Shown here: piece after piece, positions 16,901-21,629 of the stretch
Layout: every line of letters starts with the position of its first letter
Numbering within the stretch: the stretch's first letter is position 1
Source: DATMQA01 sp035566895
GTDB lineage: Bacteria > Verrucomicrobiota > Verrucomicrobiia > Limisphaerales > UBA8199
Reading direction: 5' to 3'
Assembly (NCBI GenBank): GCA_035566895.1
Contig: DATMQA010000013.1
Location: forward strand, 1-21,629
Length of the DNA stretch: 21,629 bases
Position numbers and translations under genes: made by a program
The notes under the pieces: model-generated
Seen by the model: only the letters and a program-made list of their open reading frames with translations
Databases searched by the model: none
Told to the model about the DNA's origin: nothing

Positions 16901-16950
16901 CAAAGGATTTCAAGGGATTTCAAAGCATTTCAAAGGAATTCAAGGATAAA
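16901..16950. repeat. Degenerate 10-bp tandem repeat, five units
   Basis: Consecutive decamers are CAAAGGATTT, CAAGGGATTT, CAAAGCATTT, CAAAGGAATT and CAAGGATAAA. The first four differ from the consensus CAAAGGATTT by at most one base; the fifth is degenerate. The 10-bp phase places each copy on the same face of the helix, as in iteron or regulator arrays. It is not coding in any frame examined. Confidence 0.7.
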
Positions 16951-17206
16951 TTTCGCGCTCCGGCACTCCACCACTTTATCATCCCATGAAAGTCATGATG
17001 GACGACGAAACTCAACCAACTGGGGTTCTGGTGAGCACAAATAAGAGCATGCACGCCATTTTTCGATTGTCGCCGTCTCGCCGACGATAACGGAAAGCCC
17101 TTGGCGACCGAATCCGGTCGGTCTTCAGGGATTTGCGAATCAGGATTTCCGAATCAACTTGCCTTGTACCCGATTTCGAGCAAAGTATTTGCCCGATGGA
17201 GCGTGT

Positions 17207-17246
17207 GGAAGGGTGGCTGAGTGGTTAAAGGCACCTGACTCGAAAT
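17207..17246 (+). pseudogene. tRNA-Ser(CGA) 5' half, truncated in the anticodon arm
   Basis: Bases 17207-17246 match the first half of a bacterial tRNA-Ser: acceptor strand GGAAGGG, then TG, D-arm GCTGAGTGGTTAAAGGC, then anticodon stem CCTGA with loop CTCGAAA (anticodon CGA). The next bases should be TCAGG to close the stem, but the sequence is TTGTA. No variable arm, T-arm (GGTTCGAATCC) or closing CCCTTCC is found downstream in the window. The fragment cannot give a mature tRNA as it stands. The break in the anticodon arm is a usual crossover position for tyrosine-recombinase elements, so this is best read as an attachment-site junction. An interrupted tRNA with an intron is less likely because no 3' exon is seen. 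Confidence 0.75.
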
Positions 17247-17256
17247 TGTAAACCTA

Positions 17257-17286
17257 CCGTTTTTGCCCGTTTTTCCCTGCTTTTCC
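17257..17286. repeat. Three 10-bp repeats beside the tRNA junction
   Basis: CCGTTTTTGC, CCGTTTTTCC and CTGCTTTTCC follow each other directly, starting 10 bp after the tRNA break. Short direct repeats this close to an att core could be integrase arm-type sites, but three copies are little evidence. Confidence 0.5.
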
Positions 17287-17902
17287 CTCTTTGTCTCGAC
17301 TTGTCCGAAACGTCAAAACTGCGTCCCAGCCGTGCTATCTTGAAATGCTTTTCACGTCTCGATTATCTCCTCTTTCCGCAAATTATCTCAATAACCATCG
17401 ACCAGTATCAAAAGGCAGTATCAAAATTTTGCCGCCGCCCCGAACGACGAACGCCCGCGCGCGGGAAAAACCGCTCCGCCGCCGTTGCCTCGCTTCGCCT
17501 GAAGCCAGCTACCGAAAACGCCGCGAAGCCTGGAACCCAACGGAACCAAGCCAGGACCTAATTAATTGCGCGCGACTTCCCGCGTCGCTTGGCGCTTCGC
17601 CGCCTCCCAAAAATCAGTCCAGCACCCCAGCCCAAGCCCGTGCCCCTCTCAACCATTCCCTGCGCCCTTCTGCCGCCCGCCGGCAGCGTTGGCTTAGCCC
17701 GAAGCTCGTCCGAGCCCCTCCGCAACCGCTTGGACCCCAGCCCCAGCCCCTTTGGCCGGCGCACAAATCCGAGCCCCAGCTCGCCCGGCACCGCTGCCCG
17801 CCCGGTAGGTCTCCACCCCAGGGACAAGGGTAGTGGTACAGTTTGAAAATCCGTGCCGGCCTTCGCTCTTGACTCTGGTCGGGGCAGGCGCAAGGTTGCG
17901 CC
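17287..17902. other. Non-coding, strongly C-rich stretch inside the junction
   Basis: About 615 bp with no credible gene. A 180-residue open frame on the plus strand is Pro/Arg/Ser-rich low complexity that follows the base bias and has no recognisable domain. The plus strand is C-rich at about 17620-17830, with CCCC runs at 17735-17738, 17741-17744 and 17747-17750 that give closely spaced GGGG runs on the minus strand (possible G-quadruplex). Confidence 0.45.
17887..17902 (+). promoter_or_regulatory. Hairpin abutting a start codon, enclosing AAGG
   Basis: GGCGCAAGGTTGCGCC is a perfect 6- to 7-bp inverted repeat whose last base touches the ATG at 17903. The only Shine-Dalgarno-like bases (AAGG) sit at its tip. 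It could mask the ribosome-binding site or bind the encoded basic protein. Confidence 0.45.
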
Positions 17903-18142
17903 ATGCGAAAGCTTAAGCAGTCAAGCAAACCGAAAGACCTAAACGAAACCGCATTCAGTGTGGTGCAGCAATCCACGGGTGACGCGCAACCGATACCAAC
18001 TAAGAACCCTGCCGCCGTTGCCTTGGGCAGGCTTGGAGGATTGAAAGGCGGCAAGGCTAGGGCGGAAAATCTCTCTGCCCGCAGGAGAAAAGAGATTGCT
18101 ACGCGGGCCGCAGAGGCACGCTGGAGAAAAAAGCGCGATTAA
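17903..18142 (+). CDS. Small basic protein of a widespread unknown family
   Basis: A 79-residue, strongly basic protein. Its first half contains PKDLNETAFSVVQQSTGD (about 11-28), and its second half KNPAAVALGRLGGLKGGKAR, then RRKEIATRAAEARWRKK. From memory, this two-part layout (P-[KR]-D-[LV]-N-x-x-A at the front, LGRLGGLKGGKARA and a terminal AARW near the end) is a family of small accessory proteins in many soil bacteria, often near mobile DNA, with no assigned function. The basic Gly/Lys-rich tail suggests nucleic-acid binding (inference). The start follows a hairpin directly, and no other upstream start is better. Its stop codon overlaps the stop of the convergent 64-residue gene by 4 bp (TTAA at 18139-18142). 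It is the first gene right of the tRNA junction. Confidence 0.75.
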   Translation: MRKLKQSSKPKDLNETAFSVVQQSTGDAQPIPTKNPAAVALGRLGGLKGGKARAENLSARRRKEIATRAAEARWRKKRD

Positions 18143-18333
18143 TCAGCGGGCACCATGACTAAAGAATTATCGTTTTGGTCTGGTGCCTGCTGTTGTTCTT
18201 CTAGCGCCGCCGCCGCCGCGTTTCGTGCCGCCGAGATTTCCTCTTTGAAAAGTTCCTCTACCGCTGCCTTTTCGCTTTCAAACCCCTTCATTCTCGCTCG
18301 CTTTTGACGGGCATTGGAAGTTTTTGTTCTCAT
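18139..18333 (-). CDS. 64-residue helical protein coupled to a ClpP-like protease
   Basis: A small protein of unknown function. The N-terminus is basic (MRTKTSNARQKRARMKG), followed by an Ala/Glu-rich segment (SEKAAVEELFKEEISAARNA, about 20-39) expected to be one long amphipathic helix or coiled coil, and a polar tail ending VMVPAD. Its ATG (18331-18333) overlaps the TGA of the upstream protease gene in an ATGA, so the two are probably translated in sequence. That makes it a candidate partner, adaptor or substrate of the protease, which is inference from gene order only. The region is lower in GC than the chromosome to the left. I do not recognise the family; the coupled start is the main reason to believe it is real. 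Confidence 0.6.
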   Translation of the reverse strand: MRTKTSNARQKRARMKGFESEKAAVEELFKEEISAARNAAAAALEEQQQAPDQNDNSLVMVPAD

Positions 18334-19265
18334 GGTGTTGGAGTTGCTGTTGGCGTTGTCCCGGTCGCGGATGGCGGGGCAATGCTTGCGTGAATTGGTG
18401 GATTTATCACTGGGGTTACGGGGGTGACTGGCTTAAAAAGCTTAATGTGGTCCGATTCGTCCTCTCCTAACTGGAAAGTCAAATCCCTAATTTCATTCAT
18501 GACTTTTGCGGTTTGTGAATCTGCCAATTTTGCGGGCAGACCTATATCTGTCATTTCTTCGTGGTCAATAACAAAATCATGAGAAGGATAATCCTTAACC
18601 AGCCTTCGGACGACTTGAGTCGCTTTATCTTTCGGCCAATTCATAAACCTCGTTAGTATAATGATACCATATTTCTCTCCCACGTCCAACGCTCTGGCGT
18701 ATTCCCCTATCTTTTTTGGGTCAAGTTGAGCATATAGCGTGCCGCTTGTTTCCCCCGCAAATCTGGTAGCAAGCTCAAATACGTCTCTCAGTTTCATGTT
18801 ATGCCGTCGTATCATTCGGGCGGCAATCTCAAGTGTCTGGAGAGTATGCAGTTGAATCTGCTCAAGGGCCTTAAATCCATTTAATGCGGAACTAAACTTG
18901 GAGCTACTGCCCTCCTGCTCCTCTCGAATTTGGCTATCGAGCGGCCCAAGCTCGGTAACTTCGGTGACAATTAGCTCGTCGGCACCGAGACACATGAGAG
19001 TTCCAGCGCTCTTTGCGTAAACCGGAATGAGAAAGAAGACCCTCGTGCCGTGTTTTCTCAGAACCTTTGTGAGAAGATAAGCAGCGTCCGGATCACCACC
19101 GGGTGTCTGTAAAACTACGTCCATCTCATTGAATACAGACCCGCTTAAGGCATCGCACGTGCTGATAACGTCGACTCGCTGAATGGTCTGTAATAATAAC
19201 AGTAGCAGGGGACGTTTTCTGAGCTTAACGAGTTCCTCGCACTTCTCATAGATTTCCTGGGACAT
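18330..19265 (-). CDS. ClpP-class serine protease, SDH_sah-like
   Basis: A 311-residue protein of the ClpP/crotonase superfamily, closest in motifs to SDH_sah (serine dehydrogenase proteinase, PF01972). Visible motifs are VVLQTPGGDPDAAY (TPGG at 54-57, the oxyanion loop), VFFLIPVYAKSAGTLMCLGADE with likely nucleophile Ser86, and ELGPLDSQI (Asp110) in the usual SDH_sah positions. A helical region follows (about 120-210). The C-terminal 45 residues are Pro/Thr-rich (KPVTPVTP, then TPTATPTP), probably an unfolded tail. The start at 19265 is chosen because family members begin shortly before such a SQEIYEKCEELVKL segment, and longer frames reaching 19517 overlap the divergent oxygenase gene. There is no signal peptide or membrane helix, so it is cytoplasmic. 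It is coupled to the 64-residue gene. Codon use and lower GC suggest acquisition. Substrate unknown. Confidence 0.8.
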   Translation of the reverse strand: MSQEIYEKCEELVKLRKRPLLLLLLQTIQRVDVISTCDALSGSVFNEMDVVLQTPGGDPDAAYLLTKVLRKHGTRVFFLIPVYAKSAGTLMCLGADELIVTEVTELGPLDSQIREEQEGSSSKFSSALNGFKALEQIQLHTLQTLEIAARMIRRHNMKLRDVFELATRFAGETSGTLYAQLDPKKIGEYARALDVGEKYGIIILTRFMNWPKDKATQVVRRLVKDYPSHDFVIDHEEMTDIGLPAKLADSQTAKVMNEIRDLTFQLGEDESDHIKLFKPVTPVTPVINPPIHASIAPPSATGTTPTATPTP

Positions 19266-19426
19266 GGTTTGGTATTTTGGATCAAACTCTCCACAAAAGT
19301 CCAGAAAATTTATTGTCAACAAGGCTTGAACGCTCAAGCATATTGTATCCATGAACAAATTGAGCACCGAAGAAAAGATTCGGGTAGTTACCTGCTTGGT
19401 CGAGGGCAACTCGCTCCGCTCACCCT

Positions 19427-19442
19427 GCCCGTTGACCGGGCC
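19427..19442. repeat. 16-bp palindromic repeat, copy 1
   Basis: GCCCGTTGACCGGGCC, with GCCCG and CGGGC arms around TTGAC. It lies 56 bp before the oxygenase start and about 160 bp upstream of the divergent protease start. An exact second copy lies at 20199-20214. Confidence 0.65.
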
Positions 19443-19498
19443 ACGCACCGACGATATTTTGCGAGCATGAAACTGCGAAGGGCTGCTTTGCTCAACCC

Positions 19499-20182
19499 AT
19501 GACGGCCCCGCGATCACTGACCAATCGGGAATTCGAGCAGAACGGTTTTCAGCTTGTTCCGGCTGTTCTCACGGCCTCGGAGGTAATCGGCTTGATTGGC
19601 TTGCTGGGCGAAGCGGCCAAGGCCGGTCGGCGCGCCTTGCTCAACGCACCCGTTCAATTGCTGGCGTCATCGGACCGCCTCCTCGATCTTGTGCGGCCTT
19701 ACCTGTCGGTCGAGGCTCGTCCGGTAAGAGCAATCTACTTCGATAAAAATCCCGACGTGAATTGGCTCGTCACCTGGCACCAGGACCTCACGTTGGCCGT
19801 TCGCGCGCGCTTCGACCTGCCAAGTTTCGGGCCGTGGAGCCTCAAGGACGGTGTCCATCACGTTCAGGCTCCGCCCGAATTCCTTGAACAAATGATAGCG
19901 ATCCGGCTGCACCTGGACGATTGCGACGAGGACAACGGGGCGCTTCGCGTTCTGCCGGATACTCACCGTCTTGGTCGGCTTCTCGTCGAGCGCATTCAAG
20001 AGTTGCGCAAGACCTGCCCTGAATTCATCTGCCGCGCTTCTGCTGGTGACGCCCTGCTCATGCGGCCCCTGCTGCTTCACGCGTCCAGCCGCTCTCGGAC
20101 CAATCGCCACCGCCGCGTGCTGCATATCGAGTATGCGGGCTTCGATCTGCCGGAGCCGCTGGAATGGTTTGAAACTGATTGA
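19499..20182 (+). CDS. Phytanoyl-CoA dioxygenase family (PhyH) oxygenase
   Basis: A 227-residue Fe(II)/2-oxoglutarate-dependent oxygenase of the PhyH family (PF05721). The metal triad is visible: His94 and Asp96 in VTWHQDLTLAV, and distal His194 in MRPLLLHASSRS; an Arg near 205 (HRRVLHIEY) would bind 2-oxoglutarate. Other family marks are IYFDKNPDVNW (80-89), the GPWSLKDGVHHVQAPPEFLE segment (111-130) and LHLDDCDEDNGALRVLPDTH. The closest relatives in memory are bacterial PhyH proteins of unknown substrate sharing the GVPHVQPP-type segment. Cytoplasmic, complete length, and all catalytic residues are kept. The start ATG at 19499 is the first in frame and sits divergent to the protease gene. 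Exact 16-bp repeats flank it on both sides. GC is higher than that of the neighbouring protease gene. Confidence 0.9.
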   Translation: MTAPRSLTNREFEQNGFQLVPAVLTASEVIGLIGLLGEAAKAGRRALLNAPVQLLASSDRLLDLVRPYLSVEARPVRAIYFDKNPDVNWLVTWHQDLTLAVRARFDLPSFGPWSLKDGVHHVQAPPEFLEQMIAIRLHLDDCDEDNGALRVLPDTHRLGRLLVERIQELRKTCPEFICRASAGDALLMRPLLLHASSRSRTNRHRRVLHIEYAGFDLPEPLEWFETD

Positions 20183-20198
20183 CCCAGAGGCTTTACCC

Positions 20199-20214
20199 GC
20201 CCGTTGACCGGGCC
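20199..20214. repeat. 16-bp palindromic repeat, copy 2
   Basis: Exact copy of GCCCGTTGACCGGGCC, in the same orientation as copy 1 (19427-19442), 16 bp after the oxygenase stop. The two enclose the oxygenase gene with 772 bp from start to start. Confidence 0.65.
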
Positions 20215-20459
20215 GACTGCAACCAAGAGCCTATTTCGCTTTTTCGATCTCCCCCCGCACCTCGGCCCGCCGCCGAAATGCATGACACCTGCGGGGCCAT
20301 TGGTGTCATCATTCTAACGAGTGTTTCAACCGAAAATTCTTCCAAAACACCGCAAAAACCTCGGGAAATGGCCCGGGGAATTACCCGCGAATAAGCTGCC
20401 GCTAGGTTCCAACAACATTCGCTAGCTGGTCGGTGTCATAAGGGAGTAAAAAAGAGGAC

Positions 20460-20545
20460 AGCAGGGCAACCTGTTTAATGGTCTTGCCAAGACTGCCATT
20501 GACGGCACAGCGGACCAACGTTAGCGCGTTACAGGCTGCCCTGCT
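20460..20545. repeat. 15-bp inverted repeats with a nested hairpin (MITE-like or structured RNA)
   Basis: AGCAGGGCAACCTGT (20460-20474) pairs with ACAGGCTGCCCTGCT (20531-20545) at 14 of 15 positions, separated by 56 bp. Inside, GTCTT-GCC-AAGAC (20481-20493) is a perfect hairpin extended by AATG/CATT. The whole could fold as one branched structure. There is no adjacent transposase in the window. Possibilities are a small non-autonomous element, a REPIN-like repeat or an RNA. Confidence 0.55.
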
Positions 20546-20652
20546 TTTCAATTTTTGTCCTGCGCGTAGGAAAAGTCAATCTGGTCGTTTTCGGGGTAGT
20601 CGAACATCGAACAGTTTGGCCAGAGCAATTTACGGATGTCCAAATCCGAGAC

Positions 20653-20683
20653 AAAAACCGCCCCAGTTTGATACTGGAGCGGT
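20653..20683 (-). terminator. Intrinsic terminator, minus strand
   Basis: Read on the minus strand: ACCGCTCCAGT, loop ATCAA, ACTGGGGCGGT, then TTTTG. The 11-bp stem has one mismatch and is GC-rich, and five Ts including the last stem base follow. It would stop transcription coming from the right, yet no minus-strand gene is evident there. Confidence 0.55.
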
Positions 20684-20812
20684 CCGGTTTAAGTATGATG
20701 CCGCGTTGCTGGAAACTTACTTAGCACGTAGCATACCAGCTTTGCACATTTTTGCTTGCCTTGCGCTCACCTCAGGTCCAATCTGGCCGTGGCTACGGTG
20801 AGCTGAGCCTCA

Positions 20813-20831
20813 ACACAATTGGTAATTGTGT
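20813..20831. promoter_or_regulatory. 19-bp operator-like palindrome
   Basis: ACACAATT-GGT-AATTGTGT is a perfect 8-bp inverted repeat with a 3-bp centre, 41 bp ahead of the 75-residue gene. Size and symmetry suit a dimeric repressor site (LacI/TetR-like size). No regulator gene is adjacent. Confidence 0.45.
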
Positions 20832-20872
20832 AGCCCCGGGGTTCGGCCCGCCGTGGCCCGATCAACTTTACC

Positions 20873-21100
20873 ATGGGCCTTCCAGGACCGGAATGGGATC
20901 GCATAGCGAGGGAGAGTTTCAGCGAGAGAATCGCCGGCAATCAGCGGAGGGCCAAGCGCGCGCATGAACGCGCGTGGCTGGTCCTTTGCACTGTGTTGTT
21001 GTTGGCATTTGCGGCAGCGGTGACGTGGTATGGGCGGGGGCTTTACCGGCACGCCATCGACATTGCTAACAGTCGCGATGAAAACGTTCACATTCGGTGA
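20873..21100 (+). CDS. Putative single-span membrane protein, 75 residues
   Basis: A short protein with a charged N-terminal helix (EWDRIARESFSERIAGNQRR, then AKRAHER) followed by one hydrophobic helix (AWLVLCTVLLLAFAAAVTW, about residues 34-52) and a polar tail. Its topology suggests a cytoplasmic basic N-terminus and an outer C-terminus. The family is not recognised. No Shine-Dalgarno is seen before the ATG, which weakens the call. Its last 23 bp overlap the following small gene, which would make them a pair. The amino-acid pattern (charged helix, then a clean membrane span) is better than that of overlapping minus-strand frames. A 19-bp palindrome lies just upstream. Confidence 0.5.
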   Translation: MGLPGPEWDRIARESFSERIAGNQRRAKRAHERAWLVLCTVLLLAFAAAVTWYGRGLYRHAIDIANSRDENVHIR

Positions 21101-21269
21101 ATTGCCACTGGGCACGCCATTTCTATTCCGAGGCCGTCGATTTACCAAGACCGCAAGGAACATGGCGGAAGACGAGGAGCGCTACCCCTTTGTTTTCCTG
21201 AATGTCGTTCCTGCCCAGGTGGACGAAGCAGCAGAAGAGTCGTCGGGCGAGGAGGAGAACCCGTCGTGA
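21078..21269 (+). CDS. Small acidic-tailed protein, 63 residues, family unknown
   Basis: The ATG at 21078 is preferred over 21030 because the protein then begins MKTFTFGELPLGTPFLFRGR, a compact beta-rich opening. The following FTKTARNMAEDEERYPFVFL resembles, from memory, small verrucomicrobial and phage-related proteins with an F-x-x-L-x-x-G-x-x-F, then FTK, then A-x-D pattern; no function is known. The C-terminus is acidic (EAAEESSGEEE). It overlaps the end of the upstream 75-residue frame by 23 bp, so if both are real they are co-translated. It is followed after 92 bp by the TPR gene on the same strand, possibly one operon. Confidence 0.55.
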   Translation: MKTFTFGELPLGTPFLFRGRRFTKTARNMAEDEERYPFVFLNVVPAQVDEAAEESSGEEENPS

Positions 21270-21361
21270 GCCGGGGCCATTAATCTCGGGTTGGAAAGCA
21301 ATGTGGTTTTGAGCGAAAAAGAAAATCTCGCGCCGGAGGATAAACGTGCGAAAATCGCGTC

Positions 21362-21629
21362 ATGTCCCTCCGAGCGATTGACAAATGGCACCTTGACGCC
21401 GCCGAAGGCTGGCTTGGTTTAGGGGACTGGTCGGAAGCGATCAAGGAATTGGAAAAACTTCCGCCGCAGGCCCGATTGCATCCTGACGCTCTTTGCGCGC
21501 GTTACATGGCTTTTTGCACGGCAAAGAAATGGGACTTAGCCACGAAGGATGCCAGGAACCTGTGTCGGATCGCGCCGCACGAGGTAGGAGGTTTCATCGC
21601 TCTGGCCTCTGCGCTCAACTTCCAGGGTC
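21362..21629 (+). CDS. TPR-repeat protein, 5' portion, continues beyond window
   Basis: Translation from the ATG at 21362 is open to the right edge (89 codons). It begins MSLRAIDKWHLDAAEGWLGL, followed by GDWSEAIKELEKLPPQARLH, a first TPR (about residues 9-40), and a second TPR follows (PDALCARYMAFCTAKKWDLA, then TKDARNLCRIAP). From memory, the HLDAAEGWLGLGDW opening is a frequent short TPR protein in Verrucomicrobiota, normally about 140-170 residues, so roughly half is present. TPRs mediate protein-protein contacts; no partner is known. An in-frame stop at 21341-21343 bounds the start on the left, and a GGAGG at 21337-21341 is 20 bp away, too far to be a standard ribosome-binding site. The protein is cytoplasmic, with no signal peptide. 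Confidence 0.8.
   Translation, partial: MSLRAIDKWHLDAAEGWLGLGDWSEAIKELEKLPPQARLHPDALCARYMAFCTAKKWDLATKDARNLCRIAPHEVGGFIALASALNFQG

Larger units (their letters stand above)
16538..17206. other. Non-coding stretch left of the tRNA-Ser fragment
   Basis: No credible gene is seen in about 670 bp. It has lower GC patches, a TATAAT at 16835-16840 in an AT-rich run without a matching -35, a perfect hairpin CGACCG-AATC-CGGTCG (17105-17120), and two short tandem repeats listed separately. It may be the eroded flank of an integration site. Confidence 0.5.
20183..20872. other. Structured non-coding stretch
   Basis: About 690 bp without a credible gene; open frames here lack domain-like sequence. It contains the second 16-bp repeat, a nested inverted repeat, a minus-strand terminator-like hairpin and a 19-bp palindrome, each listed separately. 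GGTGTCAT appears twice (20301-20308 and 20432-20439). Confidence 0.5.

Noticed and set aside
16901..16950. CRISPR array
   Set aside because: Units are 10 bp with no spacers and no cas genes nearby.
17291..17833. 180-residue plus-strand open frame
   Set aside because: Pro/Arg/Ser low complexity reflecting C-rich DNA, no motif, no ribosome-binding site; starts within the integration-junction sequence.
17207..17900. tRNA interrupted by a group I intron
   Set aside because: No 3' exon (closing anticodon stem, T-arm, CCCTTCC) found downstream within the window and no group I core sequence recognised.
19266..19517. Longer N-terminus for the ClpP-like protease (start at 19517 or 19352)
   Set aside because: The frame is open, but it overlaps the divergent PhyH start and its promoter region, includes the 16-bp repeat and has no family-like sequence; start 19265 fits the family better.
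20460..20545. Integron attC site
   Set aside because: The inverted repeat lacks the RYYYAAC and GTTRRRY core boxes at its ends, and genes nearby are not in cassette arrangement.
20478..20801. 107-residue plus-strand open frame
   Set aside because: Overlaps an inverted-repeat element and a terminator hairpin; no domain-like sequence.

Overview
The window looks like a chromosomal segment of a Verrucomicrobiota bacterium, probably a soil or freshwater member of the Pedosphaerales/Limisphaerales type. This is inferred from protein style, not from a marker gene: secreted proteins with immunoglobulin-like domains, a 39-residue RCC1-like repeat fused to a subtilase, a C-terminal module ending in RFYRVR, a DUF4097-type solenoid, and a TPR protein opening with HLDAAEGWLGLGDW. 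GC content is high (by eye near 60%) over most of the window, with a visibly lower-GC stretch at about 18.3-19.4 kb.

Layout. (1) 1-8014 is a block of secreted degradative proteins. On the minus strand lie a very long beta-propeller/Ig-domain secreted protein that runs off the left edge (1-2312) and a subtilisin-like protease with a seven-repeat RCC1 domain (2488-5982). From a shared divergent promoter region, the plus strand carries a GH16 laminarinase-type glucanase (6129-6965) coupled by a 4-base overlap to an S1/P1 nuclease (6962-8014). Together they would attack protein, beta-glucan and nucleic acid outside the cytoplasm. (2) 8194-12070 has a trehalose-forming GH13 enzyme (treZ) and an ABC-2-type permease, both on the plus strand. 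(3) 12185-16537 is all minus strand: a GT39-type membrane glycosyltransferase with a small membrane protein downstream, a secreted DUF4097 protein built from eight 36-residue repeats, and a 61-residue membrane protein.

(4) 16538-17902 holds no convincing gene. It contains short tandem repeats and the 5' half of a tRNA-Ser(CGA), cut off exactly after the anticodon loop. This is a classic junction left by tyrosine-recombinase integration. (5) 17903-21629, to the right of that junction, has accessory character: a small basic protein of a widespread unknown family, a ClpP-class (SDH_sah-like) serine protease coupled to a 64-residue helical protein, a phytanoyl-CoA-dioxygenase-family oxygenase flanked by two identical 16-bp palindromic repeats, about 690 bp of structured non-coding DNA, two small overlapping genes, and the start of a TPR protein cut by the right edge.

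No CRISPR array, rRNA operon, integrase or transposase gene was seen. The most interesting lead is the tRNA-Ser junction with the adjacent ClpP-like protease/64-residue pair; a defence or regulated-proteolysis role is speculation. The left part looks like ordinary verrucomicrobial secretome content with some unusual couplings.
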